Counted from the first letter of the stretch, positions 47,704 to 58,099 are shown. The stretch: 64,000 nucleotides of DNA from Thiocapsa marina 5811 (GCF_000223985.1 NZ_AFWV01000007.1:124001-188000); one strand, 5' to 3'. Program-made: numbers and translations. Notes: generated from the sequence alone by a model not told the origin.

Positions 47704-49070
47704 CGCCGCTCCTTGATCTCGATCCCCAGCGAGCGGAGCTTGCGGTAAAGGTGCGTGCGCTCCATCCCGGCCTCTTTCGCCATCTTGCTGACGTTGCCCG
47801 TATGTTTTTCGAGCTGATAGTCGAGGTAGGCCTTCTCGAACTGCTCGCGCGCCTGACGCAGCGGCTGATCGAAGGAGACCAGACCCTCCAGTGCCTGCCC
47901 TTGGGAGGGCGGCGGTGCGCCGAGTGCGGATTCGACCTCCTTCTGACTGATCTCGTCGCCGGCACCCAAGATCAGGACCCGCTGCACCAGGTTCTTGAGC
48001 TCGCGCACGTTGCCGGGCCAGCTGTAGTTGCGCAGATAGTTCTGCGCACCCACGCTAAAGCGGCGGTACGGCAGCTTCTCGTGGGTGGCGAAATAGTCGA
48101 GATAGAAATTCAGCAGATCAGGGACATCCTCTGCGTGATCGCGCAGCGGCGGGATGTTCAGCGGGACGACGTTCAGGTGATAGAAGAGATCCTCGCGGAA
48201 ACGCCCGGCACGCACCTCCTCTTCGAGATTGCGCTGGGTCGCGGCGATGATGCGCACGTCGATGCGCACCGGCTCGGCACCGCCGACGCGGATGAAGGAT
48301 CCGGTGTCGAGCGCCCCGAGCAGCTTGGCCTGTGCGTCCAGCTCCATGTCGGCCACCTCGTCGAGCAGCAGCGTCCCGCCGGCGGCCTTTTCCAGATTCC
48401 CGTAATGGGTGTGCTCGCCGTCCTCGGCCCCGAAGAGCTCGAGCGCGGCATTCCCCCCGGCGAGCGTGGAGACGCTCAGATCCACGAAGGGGCGTTCGCG
48501 GCGCGCGCTCTGTGAATGCAGATAACGCGCAAAGGTCTCCCGGCCGCTGCCCGCATCCCCGGTGATCAGCACCCAGGTGTCGTGTTGGGCGATCCGCTTC
48601 ACCTGCTCGCGCAGGCGTTGCAGGGTCGCGCTGCGTCCGACCGGCTCGTGCACCTGGGGTGCGCGCCGTTTGAGCCCGATGTTCTCCTTTTGAAGCTTGT
48701 CGGCCTCGAGCGCCCGCTCCACGGTGAGCAGCAGTTTGGCCATCGAGAGCGGCTTTTCGAGAAAGTCGTAGGCGCCGAGCCGGGTCGCCTCCACGGCGGT
48801 CTCCACGGTGCCGTGTCCGGACATCATGATGACCGGGCAGGGCAGGCCGTCTTCCTCCTCAGACCACTCGCGCAGCAGCGTGATGCCGTCCAGATCGGGC
48901 ATCCAGATGTCGAGCAGGATCAGATCCGGGCGGCGCTCGCGCAGCGCGTGCCGGGCGGACTCGCCGTTCTCCGCGCTGACCACGGCGTAGCCTTCGTCCT
49001 CCAGGATCTCTTGTACAAGACCCCGGATGTCGGGTTCGTCGTCGACCACCAAGACGTGCGTTGCACTCAT
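47700..49070 (-). CDS. ntrX: NtrX-type response regulator with atypical AAA+ domain
   Basis: Response regulator of the NtrYX two-component system, 456 residues. The receiver domain has phospho-acceptor Asp54 (LLDIWMPD). The sigma54-interaction-like AAA+ domain (about 142-365) has Walker B LLLDEVADM, but Walker A reads GDAGSGRE with Arg177 where Lys is expected. The GAFTGA loop that contacts sigma54 is missing: ELFGAEDGEHTHYGNLEKAAGG. A Fis-type HTH closes the protein (about 415-456, GNVSKMAKEAGMERTHLYRKLRSL). It may therefore act as a conventional DNA-binding regulator rather than a sigma54 activator. The start overlaps ntrY by 4 nt. Confidence 0.93.
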   Translation of the reverse strand: MSATHVLVVDDEPDIRGLVQEILEDEGYAVVSAENGESARHALRERRPDLILLDIWMPDLDGITLLREWSEEEDGLPCPVIMMSGHGTVETAVEATRLGAYDFLEKPLSMAKLLLTVERALEADKLQKENIGLKRRAPQVHEPVGRSATLQRLREQVKRIAQHDTWVLITGDAGSGRETFARYLHSQSARRERPFVDLSVSTLAGGNAALELFGAEDGEHTHYGNLEKAAGGTLLLDEVADMELDAQAKLLGALDTGSFIRVGGAEPVRIDVRIIAATQRNLEEEVRAGRFREDLFYHLNVVPLNIPPLRDHAEDVPDLLNFYLDYFATHEKLPYRRFSVGAQNYLRNYSWPGNVRELKNLVQRVLILGAGDEISQKEVESALGAPPPSQGQALEGLVSFDQPLRQAREQFEKAYLDYQLEKHTGNVSKMAKEAGMERTHLYRKLRSLGIEIKERR

Positions 49071-51277
49071 CGTTTTTCATCCTGTTCTCGGTCCTCGGGC
49101 ATGGACCTGGCCCCCTGCCGGATCGGCAGGCGGATCCGAATCATCGCGCCTTGACCGGTATTCTCGACCTTGATGATACCGCGGTGTTCCTCGACGATCT
49201 TCTTTACGATGGCTAAACCCAGACCGGTTCCTTTGGCCTTCGTGGTGACGTAGGGCTCGAACAAACGCTCGAAGAGGTGCTCTTCGAACCCCGGCCCGTT
49301 GTCGGCGACCTCGAGCTCGACGAGCGGCATGCCGTCCTCGCGCGCGACCCGCGTCGTCACGGCGATCCGCGCGTCGGCCCGTCCGTCCATCGCCTCCTGC
49401 GCGTTCTTGATCAGATTATGAACCACTTGACGCAAGCGCAACGGATCGCCGCGCACCTGCACCCCCGGTGCACCGAGATCGACCTCGAGCGCGCTCGTGC
49501 CGGCGCTGCGATACAGGTCCAGCACCTCTTGGACGATCCGGTCGAGCTCCAAGGGCTCGGCGCGGATGTGCGGCGTGCGGGCATAATCGGAGAAGTCGTT
49601 CACCATCGCCTTCATCGCCTCGACCTGTTGGACGATGGTCCGGGTCGAGCGATCGATGATCTTCGCGTCCGCCTCGTCGGCCTTGGCGAGCAGCTTGTGG
49701 CGCAGGCGCTCGGCGGAGAGCTGAATCGGCGTCAAGGGGTTTTTGATCTCGTGGGCCAGGCGCCGGGCCACCTCGCCCCAGGCCGCGTTGCGCTGTGCGG
49801 TAATCAGCGAGCTGATGTCGTCGAAGACCACGACGTGACCCCGTTGCTCGCTGTCCGGGAGCGGTAGCGGACTGCCGCGGCACATCAGTGTCTGCCGGTT
49901 CTCGCCGCGATCGAGCTCGATCTCGGCACGCCAATCCTCTCCGGCGAGGATATGGCTGCGCACCGTCTCGGTCCAGGGAGTGAGCCAGGGCAGCTCGCGC
50001 TCCACGCGCGAGAGCTCCGGTTGTGCATCGTCGGCGAAGGCAAGCGACAGGATCTGCCGCGCCGCCGGGTTGGCGGTCCGCAGCCGCTGATCGGCATCGA
50101 ACGCGATGACGCCGGACGACAGGCGCCCGAGGACCGTCTCGAGATAGTTGCGCTGGGTCTCGACGGCCTGCTGACTGCGGTTCGCGGCATCCCGTGCCCG
50201 GGCGATGCGCCGGGTCATCGCGTTGAACGACGCGACCAGGAAGGCGAGCTCGTCGTCGTGCTTGGGCAGCGGGAGCTGTTGCTCGTAGTCGCCTTCGGCG
50301 ATCGCGCGGGTGCCGCGGGCGATGTCCGCAACCGGCGCGACGAGGCGTCGTGCGATATGAAACGCGGCGATCACTGCAGCCATGACGCCGAACAGGAGCA
50401 CCAACGACAGGGTCAGAGAGAAGCTCAGCTTCAACGACTGACGCAGATACGCCAGCTCCGTGTAGCGGTTGTATGCGCCCTCGAGGCGCTCCGAGAGCTC
50501 GGTGATGCGTGCCGAGGTCGGGAAGATCGCCTGCATCTTCATGTCGCGCCCACGCGGGTCCTGCACCAACACCCGCACGATCAGCTCGCCGCCGAGATCG
50601 CTTTCCAGGCCGACATAGTTGTTGCCGGCGCGCACGCTCTGCTGGATCTCGCGCTCGGCCTGATTCGGAACCAACTGGGTCGGATCCTCGTTGGCGTTGC
50701 CCAGGACCTGACCGCCCGCGGTGTAGACGGTCAGCTCGATGGCCCCGGCCTGACGCCGCAGATTGTCCAGACTCAGCGCGATCGCGGTCGAGGAGCGATC
50801 CTCGATCCCCGCGATGAGCTGCTCGGTGTAGCGTGCGAGGACCCGCTGATTGAGATCGAGCGAGGCTTGATTCAAGACCAGCGCGTCCTGCATGGCTTGG
50901 CCGATCTCCACGTCGAACCAGCTGTCGATCCCGCGCAGCAGGAACCCGAGCGAGAAGTAGTAGACCACGCCGACCGGCAGCAGGGAGACGAGTACGAAGA
51001 GCACCAGGATCCGCCCGGTCAGGCGCGATCCTGCGGCCTGCTGCCGGTAGCGGCGCACCAGCTTCACGATGTTGACGATGACGAGAACGGCGAGCGCGCC
51101 CAGACCGCCCAACACCACCGAGAGCAGGGGCACAAAGGCCCGGCTCAGCGTCTCGGAGTTCTCGACCGCATCGCGCATCAGCACCAAGACGACGAAGAGC
51201 GCCAGGATCAATGCCGCGACCGGCAAGGCGCCGAGTCCGCGTAGGCGTGCTAAGGCGTTAAGGGCCACTTGCTCCAC
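49067..51277 (-). CDS. ntrY: NtrY-type sensor histidine kinase
   Basis: Membrane sensor kinase of NtrYX, 736 residues. TM helices lie at about 18-35, 49-72 and 89-108; a periplasmic region follows to a TM near 290-312. Then come HAMP (ARRLVAPVADIARGTRAIAEGDYEQ), PAS (about 378-480), HisKA with phospho-His in RRLAHEIKNPLTPIQLSAERL, and HATPase with DNGPGF and GTGLGLAIVKKI. The system is linked to nitrogen, redox or envelope responses in different bacteria. The start overlaps the DUF4390 gene's end by 28 nt, so the two are translated from one message. Confidence 0.95.
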   Translation of the reverse strand: MEQVALNALARLRGLGALPVAALILALFVVLVLMRDAVENSETLSRAFVPLLSVVLGGLGALAVLVIVNIVKLVRRYRQQAAGSRLTGRILVLFVLVSLLPVGVVYYFSLGFLLRGIDSWFDVEIGQAMQDALVLNQASLDLNQRVLARYTEQLIAGIEDRSSTAIALSLDNLRRQAGAIELTVYTAGGQVLGNANEDPTQLVPNQAEREIQQSVRAGNNYVGLESDLGGELIVRVLVQDPRGRDMKMQAIFPTSARITELSERLEGAYNRYTELAYLRQSLKLSFSLTLSLVLLFGVMAAVIAAFHIARRLVAPVADIARGTRAIAEGDYEQQLPLPKHDDELAFLVASFNAMTRRIARARDAANRSQQAVETQRNYLETVLGRLSSGVIAFDADQRLRTANPAARQILSLAFADDAQPELSRVERELPWLTPWTETVRSHILAGEDWRAEIELDRGENRQTLMCRGSPLPLPDSEQRGHVVVFDDISSLITAQRNAAWGEVARRLAHEIKNPLTPIQLSAERLRHKLLAKADEADAKIIDRSTRTIVQQVEAMKAMVNDFSDYARTPHIRAEPLELDRIVQEVLDLYRSAGTSALEVDLGAPGVQVRGDPLRLRQVVHNLIKNAQEAMDGRADARIAVTTRVAREDGMPLVELEVADNGPGFEEHLFERLFEPYVTTKAKGTGLGLAIVKKIVEEHRGIIKVENTGQGAMIRIRLPIRQGARSMPEDREQDEKR

Positions 51278-51840
51278 CCGCTGGAGAGTTTCCAGGACGG
51301 TTTCAGGTAAGCCATCGGACGCAGCGGAAGCGGCAGCTCTTCGATGTCGAGCGAGGCCCGGATATGGATCTCGTAGTCGGTGTCGGCGTCGAGACTCGAG
51401 GCCCCGATCAACGCCAGGTCGGCGATCTCGCCGAGCGCGCGCATGGCGGCATCGCGGCTGACGAAACTGCGGCCCTCGTCTCCGGGAAGGCGGTAGACCT
51501 CGTAGCGCTCGGAGAGCGGCTTGTAGCGAATCGCGTAGCGTAGCTGCAGATCCACGCGACTGTCCTCCCAGAGCCAGGCCCCGACACGACGGACCTGAAT
51601 CTGCACCAGGATGGTCAGCGGCACGCCGTTCTCGAGCGCGTCGAGCGCTTCGCTGCTGAAACGGTAGTCCAGCAAGGCGTCCATGAAGAAGGTGTCGTCG
51701 ACGAGCCGCGTCTCGACCTGCTCGACCCGCAGCCCGTCCTTCGCTGCTGCCGATGCGAAGCTCCCCAGCAAGAGCACGGGTACAAGCAGCAGCACCGCCG
51801 GCAGAATCCTCCGCGGATGGTATGGCGAGCGCTGGCTCAT
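51250..51840 (-). CDS. DUF4390 domain protein, exported
   Basis: A 196-residue protein with a signal peptide (about 10-33, ILPAVLLLVPVLLLGSFASAAA) and a beta-rich DUF4390 domain (VETRLVDDTFFMDALLDYRFSSEALDALENGVPLTI...WLWEDSRVDLQLRYAIRYKPLSERY). Function unknown. Homologues regularly sit between rsmB and ntrY in gamma- and betaproteobacteria, suggesting a role in periplasmic signal input to NtrY (inference). The ATG overlaps the rsmB stop (ATGA). The alternative reading frame extending upstream runs through rsmB and is not coding. Confidence 0.88.
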   Translation of the reverse strand: MSQRSPYHPRRILPAVLLLVPVLLLGSFASAAAKDGLRVEQVETRLVDDTFFMDALLDYRFSSEALDALENGVPLTILVQIQVRRVGAWLWEDSRVDLQLRYAIRYKPLSERYEVYRLPGDEGRSFVSRDAAMRALGEIADLALIGASSLDADTDYEIHIRASLDIEELPLPLRPMAYLKPSWKLSSGWSKWPLTP

Positions 51841-53219
51841 GACGCCGGACGCTCGATCAGCGCGAAATAAAAGCCGTCGTTCGCCCCGTCCCGCGGAAGC
51901 AATTGGATTCCGTGCGAGAGCGCACGGCTCCCGGGCACTGCGATCGGACATTCGCGTGCATCCGGATGGCGCTCCAGAAAGGCGGCGATACGGTGCTGGT
52001 TCTCGTCCGCGATCAATGAGCAGGTGGCGTACAGCAGTCGCCCGCCCGGGGCGAGCAGCGGCCAGGCCGCGTCGAGGATCCGATCCTGCAAGGCGCACAA
52101 CGCGGGAATATCCGAGTCGCGTCGCAGCCATTTGATGTCGGGATGACGGCGGATCACGCCGGTGGCCGAGCAGGGCACGTCGAGCAGGATGCGGTCGAAG
52201 GGTTTGGCGCTCCAGCTGCCTCTCGGCTCGGCCGCGTCCCCGAGTGCGACCTCGGCGCTCAGGCCGAGTCGCGCGAGCGTCTCGCGGATCGATTTCAGGC
52301 GTGCCGGCGCATTGTCGATGGCGAGCAGGTCGAGCCGGTTCTCGGCGCGCTCGAGGATGCCCGCGGTCTTTCCGCCGGGCGCGGCGCAGGCATCGAGGAC
52401 GCGCTGTCCGGGGCGCGCATCCAGCAGATCGGCCGCCAGTTGGGCGCCGCCGTCCTGCACCGAGACCAGCCCGGCCTCGAAGCCGGGCAGCTCGTGTGTC
52501 GCGCGCGGCTGGTCGAGCGTCAGACCCATCTCGCAGCCCGGGATGGGGCGCGCCGTGATGCCTGCGGCGGCGAGCGTGCCGAGATAGCTGCGCCGGTCGG
52601 TCCGGGTTCGGTTCACGCGCAGGCTCATGGGCGCGCGGGCGTTGCTGGTCCGCACGATCTGCTCCCACTCTTGTGGCCAGTTCTCGCGCAGGCGATCGAG
52701 CAGCCATTCCGGAAAGAGCCAGCGCACGGCGGGTTCTCGATCGACATCGGCCAGAAGTGTCTCGCGCTCGCGCAGAAACCGCCGCAGCAGTGCGTTCACC
52801 AAGGCCGCCTTGTCGGGCTTGCCGATGAGTCGACTCGCCTCCACGGTGGCGGCGACCGCGGCGTGGTCGGGCGTGTCCATCGCGACGAGCTGATACAGGC
52901 CGATCAGGATCAGTGATTCGAGATCCTTGTCCGCGGGCTTGACCGGGTGATTGAGCAGGCGTGCGACCAGCGCTTCCAGGCGCGGCAGGTTGCGCAGAGA
53001 CCCGTAGACCATCTCTTGCGTGAGTGCGCGCTCGGCGGGCGCCTGCGAGGCCAAGCGTTTCTGCTCGAGCACACGCGTGAGCGATTGGCCGCGACCGCGC
53101 ACGCCGAAGAGTGCCAGTGCAGCGGCTGCACGGGATTCGGCGCCGACGGGATGTCTTGCCGGGCTCGGCGCCCGCGGCCGGCGCTCAGCCAAGCCGAGCG
53201 CCGTCCAGTGAGCGGGCAT
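51837..53219 (-). CDS. rsmB: 16S rRNA m5C967 methyltransferase RsmB
   Basis: Methylates C967 of 16S rRNA with S-adenosylmethionine. The 460 residues contain a NusB-like N-terminal domain (about 35-165) and a Rossmann methyltransferase domain with [14 protein letters not shown] (SAM site), [18 protein letters not shown] (catalytic Cys in PC) and LLYATCSL (second conserved Cys in TC). The start at 53219 gives [20 protein letters not shown] and overlaps fmt by 35 nt; a frame to 53324 exists but adds non-homologous residues. It is part of def-fmt-rsmB. Confidence 0.95.
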   Translation of the reverse strand: MPAHWTALGLAERRPRAPSPARHPVGAESRAAAALALFGVRGRGQSLTRVLEQKRLASQAPAERALTQEMVYGSLRNLPRLEALVARLLNHPVKPADKDLESLILIGLYQLVAMDTPDHAAVAATVEASRLIGKPDKAALVNALLRRFLRERETLLADVDREPAVRWLFPEWLLDRLRENWPQEWEQIVRTSNARAPMSLRVNRTRTDRRSYLGTLAAAGITARPIPGCEMGLTLDQPRATHELPGFEAGLVSVQDGGAQLAADLLDARPGQRVLDACAAPGGKTAGILERAENRLDLLAIDNAPARLKSIRETLARLGLSAEVALGDAAEPRGSWSAKPFDRILLDVPCSATGVIRRHPDIKWLRRDSDIPALCALQDRILDAAWPLLAPGGRLLYATCSLIADENQHRIAAFLERHPDARECPIAVPGSRALSHGIQLLPRDGANDGFYFALIERPAS

Positions 53220-54150
53220 TGAGGAAATCCACGGCCGCCATCGCACGCTTGCCGGGCGGCTGAAGGCGAACGATGCGCACGATCCCTCGGCCGGCGGCGA
53301 CCTCGATGCCCGATTTGCCGGCACCGATCACGGTCCCGGGCGCGGCCTGCGTCGCACGCTCGGCGTCGATCTCGGCGGACCAGATCCGCAGCGTCTCGGC
53401 GTCGAGACGTGTTTGAGCGACGGGCCAGGGGTTGTACGCGCGGATCATGCGACCGATGTGCTCGGCAGGCTGGTGCCAGTCGATGATGGCCTCGTCCTTT
53501 GTGAGTTTGTGTGCGTAGGTGACCCGATCCTCGGCTTGCGGCTCGGGCATCAGCGATCCGTCGGCGATGCCCGGCAAGGCATCGATCAATGCACCTGCAC
53601 CGAGCGCGGCGAGTCGGTCGTGCAGATCTGCGCCGGTGTCGCGCGGTCCGATCGGTGTCGCGACGCGATGATAGACGGGGCCGGTATCCAACCCGGCCTC
53701 CATCTGCATGATGCAGACGCCGGTCTCGGTGTCGCCGGCGAGCAATGCGCGTTGGATCGGCGCCGCGCCGCGCCAACGCGGCAGCAGCGAGGCATGGACG
53801 TTGACGCAGCCCAGACGCGGCGCGTCCAACACGGAGACCGGCAGAAGCAGCCCGTAGGCCACGACCACCATCAGGTCGGCCTCGAAGGCGGCAAGCCGCG
53901 CGACCGCGTCCGGATCCTTCTTGAGGCTCTCTGGCTGAACGACCGGCAGGCCGCGCGTCAGGGCGAGCGCCTTTACCGGGCTTGCCTGGAGCTGGCGGCC
54001 GCGCCCGGCCGGTCGGTCCGGTTGGGTGTAGACGGCGACGACCTCCAGCGGCGGCATTTGCGCGCGATCAGCCGGCGCATCCAGCAGTGCGGCAAGGCTC
54101 GGAACGGCGAAGTCGGGCGTTCCCGCGAAGATGATCCTCAGGGGTTTCAT
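53185..54150 (-). CDS. fmt: Methionyl-tRNA formyltransferase
   Basis: Formylates initiator Met-tRNA with 10-formyl-tetrahydrofolate. The 321 residues begin [53 protein letters not shown] contains the catalytic Asn/His and the SLLPRWRG loop. [14 protein letters not shown] starts the C-terminal tRNA-binding domain. The true start is ATG 54150; the frame extending to 54402 lies antisense to nothing coding and overlaps def, so it is rejected. It follows def by 34 nt. Confidence 0.96.
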   Translation of the reverse strand: MKPLRIIFAGTPDFAVPSLAALLDAPADRAQMPPLEVVAVYTQPDRPAGRGRQLQASPVKALALTRGLPVVQPESLKKDPDAVARLAAFEADLMVVVAYGLLLPVSVLDAPRLGCVNVHASLLPRWRGAAPIQRALLAGDTETGVCIMQMEAGLDTGPVYHRVATPIGPRDTGADLHDRLAALGAGALIDALPGIADGSLMPEPQAEDRVTYAHKLTKDEAIIDWHQPAEHIGRMIRAYNPWPVAQTRLDAETLRIWSAEIDAERATQAAPGTVIGAGKSGIEVAAGRGIVRIVRLQPPGKRAMAAVDFLNARSLDGARLG

Positions 54151-54184
54151 CGCGTCGGATCGCCGTTCGGACCGGCGGCCTTCG

Positions 54185-54718
54185 TCACAAGACACCTCGA
54201 CGCTGCTCGGGCTCGCTCGCCGAATGGCGCTGCTCCTTCTCGAGCTTGCGCCGAATGCGCTGGCGCTTGAGCATCGAGATGTGGTCGACGAAGAGCTTGC
54301 CGTCGAGATGATCGATCTCGTGTTGGATACAGACCGCGAGCAGTCCGTCGGCATCGAGCGTGAAGGGCTTGCCTTCGCGATCGAGCGCCTGGACACGCAC
54401 ACGCTCCGCGCGCTTCACCGTCTCGAAGAAGCCGGGGACCGAGAGGCAGCCCTCGTCCATCTGCTCTTCGCCTTCGCGCGAGAGGATCTCCGGATTGATC
54501 AGGCACAAGGGTGCGTCGTGGCTCTCGGAGACGTCGATCACGACGACTCGGCGCGGCACGTTGACCTGAATGGCGGCCAAGCCGATACCGGGTGCGGCAT
54601 ACATCGTCTCGAGCATGTCGTCGACCAGCCGCACGGTGTCGGCATCGACACGCGCGACCGGGATCGCCTTGCGGCGGAGTCTTGGGTCCGGGAAGGTCAG
54701 GATATCGAGCTTTGCCAT
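54185..54718 (-). CDS. def: Peptide deformylase
   Basis: Removes the formyl group from nascent proteins. The 177 residues carry all three motifs: GIGLAAIQV (about 45-53), EGCLSV (metal Cys) and HEIDHLDG (metal His pair and catalytic Glu). The start ATG at 54718 gives [18 protein letters not shown]. The C-terminus has a basic helix ([20 protein letters not shown]) that may contact the ribosome. It heads the leftward def-fmt-rsmB-DUF4390-ntrYX block and is divergent from the LysM gene. Confidence 0.97.
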   Translation of the reverse strand: MAKLDILTFPDPRLRRKAIPVARVDADTVRLVDDMLETMYAAPGIGLAAIQVNVPRRVVVIDVSESHDAPLCLINPEILSREGEEQMDEGCLSVPGFFETVKRAERVRVQALDREGKPFTLDADGLLAVCIQHEIDHLDGKLFVDHISMLKRQRIRRKLEKEQRHSASEPEQRRGVL

Positions 54719-54874
54719 CGGGATGTCGTCTGGAAAATCTGTTCTCGGGGATCTCGTCTCTCGCGCGATCTCGTCTTGTGCCTGATCGAATCTCTCGGGG
54801 ATCTCGTCCCGCGAGCGACCCGCAGGAGAGACGTCGGGTCGGGAGTCGAGTAGAAGGGGTCGGGCCGCATGCGC

Positions 54875-54893
54875 TAGTATCCGCTTAATACTA
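54875..54893. promoter_or_regulatory. AT-rich dyad between def and the LysM gene
   Basis: TAGTAT, 7-nt spacer, ATACTA: a perfect 6-bp inverted repeat in the divergent region. It could provide -10-like boxes in both directions or an operator. A 16-nt direct repeat TCTCGGGGATCTCGTC (54743-54758 and 54793-54808) lies on the def side. Confidence 0.3.
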
Positions 54894-54943
54894 CACCCCG
54901 AAATGGGGCCGGGTGAATCCGTTTCGAGCATCCGGGAGGTCCG

Positions 54944-56164
54944 ATGCGTGTTTTGAACCTTCGTTTCACCCTCGCAGACGTCGTTCTCGGCGCCCTGATC
55001 GCGTCGATCGCGATAGCCCCGGCATCGACGGTGCGTGCGGTCGAGCTCGCCGAGGACGCACCCGAGGTCTACGAGGTGCGTCCCGGGGATACCCTCTGGT
55101 CGATCGCCGGGCGTTATCTGCGCGACCCCTGGCTCTGGCCCGAGATCTGGCAGGCCAACGACGATCCGGGCGATCCCGATCTCATCTATCCCGGAGAACG
55201 GTTGCGTCTGGTGCATGTGGAGGGTCGCCCGCGTGTCGTGCGCGACACCGCCCCCGGGGCGAGCGGCGATATGCGTGTCGTGCGCCTGAGTCCGCGGGTG
55301 CGGGTCAGCGCGCTCGAGGCGCCGGTGCCGATGATCCCCGTCGCCTCGATTGCGCCTTTCCTCACGCAGCCCTGGGTGGCGGACTCGGACGCGATCAAGC
55401 GAGCGCCTTACGTCGTGGGCTTCGGCGAGGATCGCACCATCGCGGGGCCGTCGGATGACGTCTTCGTGCGTCGCATCGATACGGCCGCGGTCGGCGCGTT
55501 CCAGATCCTGCGCCCCGGCGACGCGCTGCGCGACCCGGACACCAACCGCATCCTGGGCTACGAGGCCACCTTCGTCGCCAACGCCATGCTCGAGCGTGTC
55601 GGAGACCCCGCGATCCTGCGGGTCACCCGATCCGAGCGCGAGGTCGCCATCGGCGACCGCGTCATCCCGGCCTCGCTCGAGGCGCCTCTCGAGAATTTCT
55701 TCCCGCGAGCGGCGCCCGCCGGAATCCGCGGTCAGATCCTCTCGGTGATGAACGGGGTGTCTCAGATCGGTCAGTACGACATCGTGACCATCAATCGGGG
55801 TTCGGACGATCGGCTTCAGCCCGGTCACGTCTTCGAGATCTTTCGGGGCGGGGAGCAGGTTCGCGACAAGGTCCGCGCCGGCGACATGAATTGGAACTGG
55901 AAGAGCGAGAGCCCCCTGACCGGTTCCTTCTGGCTCGGCAACGAGTATTCGGTGAAGGGCTGGAGCGAGAGTCCGACGGACTCGAGCGCGCCCATCCCCC
56001 TGCATGCCGACATCGGTCGCGATCGCGGGACCTATATCCGACCGATGCAACGCACCGGCCTGCTGATGGTCTTTCGATGCTTCGATCACGTGAGCTTCGC
56101 GCTCGTGCTCAATGCCGACCGGGCCATGAGTGTCGGCGACCGGGTCGTCCCGCCCGCTCGGTGA
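54944..56164 (+). CDS. LysM-domain envelope protein upstream of dprA
   Basis: A 406-residue exported protein with a signal peptide (about 1-31) and one LysM module (about 42-90; [31 protein letters not shown] and IYPGERLRL) that binds peptidoglycan. The remaining 300 residues are beta-rich and repeat short RPGD-type turns, without catalytic motifs. Homologues lie immediately before dprA in many gammaproteobacteria; their function is unknown. Its 3' end overlaps the annotated dprA start by 35 nt. Confidence 0.9.
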   Translation: MRVLNLRFTLADVVLGALIASIAIAPASTVRAVELAEDAPEVYEVRPGDTLWSIAGRYLRDPWLWPEIWQANDDPGDPDLIYPGERLRLVHVEGRPRVVRDTAPGASGDMRVVRLSPRVRVSALEAPVPMIPVASIAPFLTQPWVADSDAIKRAPYVVGFGEDRTIAGPSDDVFVRRIDTAAVGAFQILRPGDALRDPDTNRILGYEATFVANAMLERVGDPAILRVTRSEREVAIGDRVIPASLEAPLENFFPRAAPAGIRGQILSVMNGVSQIGQYDIVTINRGSDDRLQPGHVFEIFRGGEQVRDKVRAGDMNWNWKSESPLTGSFWLGNEYSVKGWSESPTDSSAPIPLHADIGRDRGTYIRPMQRTGLLMVFRCFDHVSFALVLNADRAMSVGDRVVPPAR

Positions 56165-57323
56165 TGGGCTCGATCGTCTCTTGAGCGTCGCCTCGGACTC
56201 GATCGCGGACTGGATCGTCCTGATCTCCGCTCCCGGCATCGGGTCGCGCACGGCGACCCGATTGATCGAGCGCTTCGGCACCCCGCGCGCGGTCGCGGAT
56301 GCCCCGCGACAGGATCTCGCCGCGGCGGGGATCTCGCCCGAGGCGATCGCCGCGCTCAAGCAGCCGGATACCGCGGCGCTCGAGCGCATCCTTGCGTGGT
56401 CGGACCAGCCCGATGCGTTCGTGCTGACCCGCGCCGATGCGCGCTATCCGCCGCTGCTCGCCGAGATCCCCGACGCCCCGCTGTTGCTGTACGTGCGCGG
56501 CGACCCGGAGCTGCTCGCCGAACCGCAGCTCGCCGTGGTCGGCAGCCGCAATCCAACCCCGTCGGGCCTCGAGATCACCCGCGACTTTGCGCGACGGCTT
56601 GCCGCGGACGGTCTGTCGATCACCAGCGGCTTGGCGCTCGGCGTCGACGGAGCCGCTCACGCGGGCGCGCTCGAGACGGGGCGAACCATCGCCGTTCTCG
56701 GTACGGGTCCGGATCTGGTGTATCCCGCGACCCACCGCGATCTGGCCCGGCGGGTCGCGGAGCGCGGTGCGTTGGTCAGCGAATTTCCACCCGGCCAGGG
56801 GCCGTCTGCGCGGAATTTCCCGCGGCGTAATCGGATCATCAGCGGGCTGTCCGTCGGTGTTCTGGTGACCGAGGCAGCCCTGAAGAGCGGCTCCTTGATC
56901 ACCGCACGCTTCGCGCTCGAGCAGGGGCGCGACGTCTTCGCCGTCCCCGGCTCCATCCGCAATCCCCTTGCGCGCGGCAGCCACGCACTCATTCGCGACG
57001 GTGCCAAGCTGGTCGAGGACCCCGCGGAGATCCTCCTCGAGCTGGCCCCGATGCTGCGCAATCTGCTCGCGGCCTGCCCCGGCGAGGCGTCCGTGGCGCC
57101 CGGTGAGGAGCGCGCCGCGGCCGGTCGAGGCGCGACCACGACACTCGATGCAGACTATCGCGCCTTGCTCGATGCGATGGGATTCGATCCGGTGGCGCCC
57201 GACGAGCTGATCGCCAGCAGCGGCCGCTCGGCCCGGGAGGTCTCGTCCATGTTGTTGGTCCTGGAGCTGGAGGGTCATGTATCATCGGCCCCTGGAGGCC
57301 GCTTTTGCCGGCTCGGTTCTTGA
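56130..57323 (+). CDS. dprA: DNA-processing protein DprA (Smf)
   Basis: Binds incoming single-stranded DNA and loads RecA during transformation. The 397 residues comprise a SAM-like N-terminal part ([20 protein letters not shown]), the Rossmann-like core ([82 protein letters not shown]) and a C-terminal winged helix (about 330-390). The start is uncertain: ATG 56130 lies inside the LysM gene, and TTG 56181 is an alternative just after it. The gene is conserved even in non-competent bacteria, so it does not prove competence. Confidence 0.94.
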   Translation: MSATGSSRPLGDGLDRLLSVASDSIADWIVLISAPGIGSRTATRLIERFGTPRAVADAPRQDLAAAGISPEAIAALKQPDTAALERILAWSDQPDAFVLTRADARYPPLLAEIPDAPLLLYVRGDPELLAEPQLAVVGSRNPTPSGLEITRDFARRLAADGLSITSGLALGVDGAAHAGALETGRTIAVLGTGPDLVYPATHRDLARRVAERGALVSEFPPGQGPSARNFPRRNRIISGLSVGVLVTEAALKSGSLITARFALEQGRDVFAVPGSIRNPLARGSHALIRDGAKLVEDPAEILLELAPMLRNLLAACPGEASVAPGEERAAAGRGATTTLDADYRALLDAMGFDPVAPDELIASSGRSAREVSSMLLVLELEGHVSSAPGGRFCRLGS

Positions 57324-57385
57324 GCGGAAACGTCCCGGTTGACCACGATGGAACGCCTGAGTGGAATACCGGTGCAGTTCGCTCC

Positions 57386-57405
57386 CGTCAGCCTTCGGGC
57401 TGACG
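57386..57405 (+). terminator. UUCG-capped hairpin between dprA and smg
   Basis: CGTCAGCC, TTCG, GGCTGACG: a perfect 8-bp stem closed by a very stable tetraloop, 20 nt before the smg start. There is no T-run. It may be a weak terminator, an RNA-processing site or an mRNA stabiliser. Confidence 0.5.
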
Positions 57406-57424
57406 CCGCCCACGAGGTTGGCTG

Positions 57425-57901
57425 ATGTACGAAAATATGGTCGATGTGCTGATCTATCTCTACGAGAACTACATGGACGGCGAGGGTCAGCCCCCGGCCG
57501 ATCAAGTTGCGCTGGAGGACGAGCTCGCTCAGGCGGGCTTTACCCCGACCGAGATCCAGAAGGCACTGCTTTGGCTCGACGAGCTGGCCGAAGGTGTCGA
57601 TGTTCCGCAGTATCACGACCACACCCTCGGCTCCATCCGCATCTACAACGCGACGGAGTCAACCAAGCTGGAGGTGGAGGCGCGCGGTCTGCTGCTGTTC
57701 TTGGAGCAGAACGGGATTCTCGACCCTGTCAGCCGCGAGCTGGTGATCGACCGCCTGCTCGCGATCGATCAAGCAACGGTGGGTCTCGACGAGGTCAAAT
57801 GGGTCGTCTTGCTGGTCTTGATGAATCGTCCCGGTCGGGAGGATGCCTTCTCCCAGATGGAGGATCTGGTCTACAACGACGAGCCGGTCTACCTCCACTG
57901 A
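57425..57901 (+). CDS. smg: Smg protein (DUF494)
   Basis: A 158-residue helical protein of the Smg/DUF494 family: MYENMVDVLIYLYENYMD..., ELAQAGFTPTEIQKALLWLDEL and LEQNGILDPVSRELVIDRLLAID are diagnostic. The function is unknown; it sits between dprA and topA in many gammaproteobacteria. The ATG follows GAGG about 7 nt upstream. The TGA stop is followed by ACCGCAT and then element J, a partial arm duplication. Confidence 0.95.
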   Translation: MYENMVDVLIYLYENYMDGEGQPPADQVALEDELAQAGFTPTEIQKALLWLDELAEGVDVPQYHDHTLGSIRIYNATESTKLEVEARGLLLFLEQNGILDPVSRELVIDRLLAIDQATVGLDEVKWVVLLVLMNRPGREDAFSQMEDLVYNDEPVYLH

Positions 57902-57907
57902 ACCGCA

Positions 57908-57994
57908 TTGAACCGCGTCAGGCATGACCTGCTGCGTTGTCGAGTCGGCCCGGCGCCTCACGCTCAAGCAGGCGTTGGAGTCGACGCGGTTCAA
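57908..57994. repeat. 87-bp TIR element, copy J
   Basis: Perfect 12-bp arms TTGAACCGCGTC / GACGCGGTTCAA; both arms share the A-to-G / T-to-C change versus copies C1 and I. It lies directly after smg. The upstream TGAACCGCA at the smg stop looks like a fragment of another arm. Confidence 0.85.
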
Positions 57995-58056
57995 GGTTTT
58001 ATAAGACGATGATTTCTCGGTAACCTGTCAGAAACGAAGTCGAGCGCCGAATCCAA

Positions 58057-58099
<43 letters not shown>

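Noticed and set aside
54719-56389. Upstream extension of def antisense to the LysM gene
   Set aside because: The frame is open to 56389, but def homology begins at 54718 and the LysM gene occupies the opposite strand.
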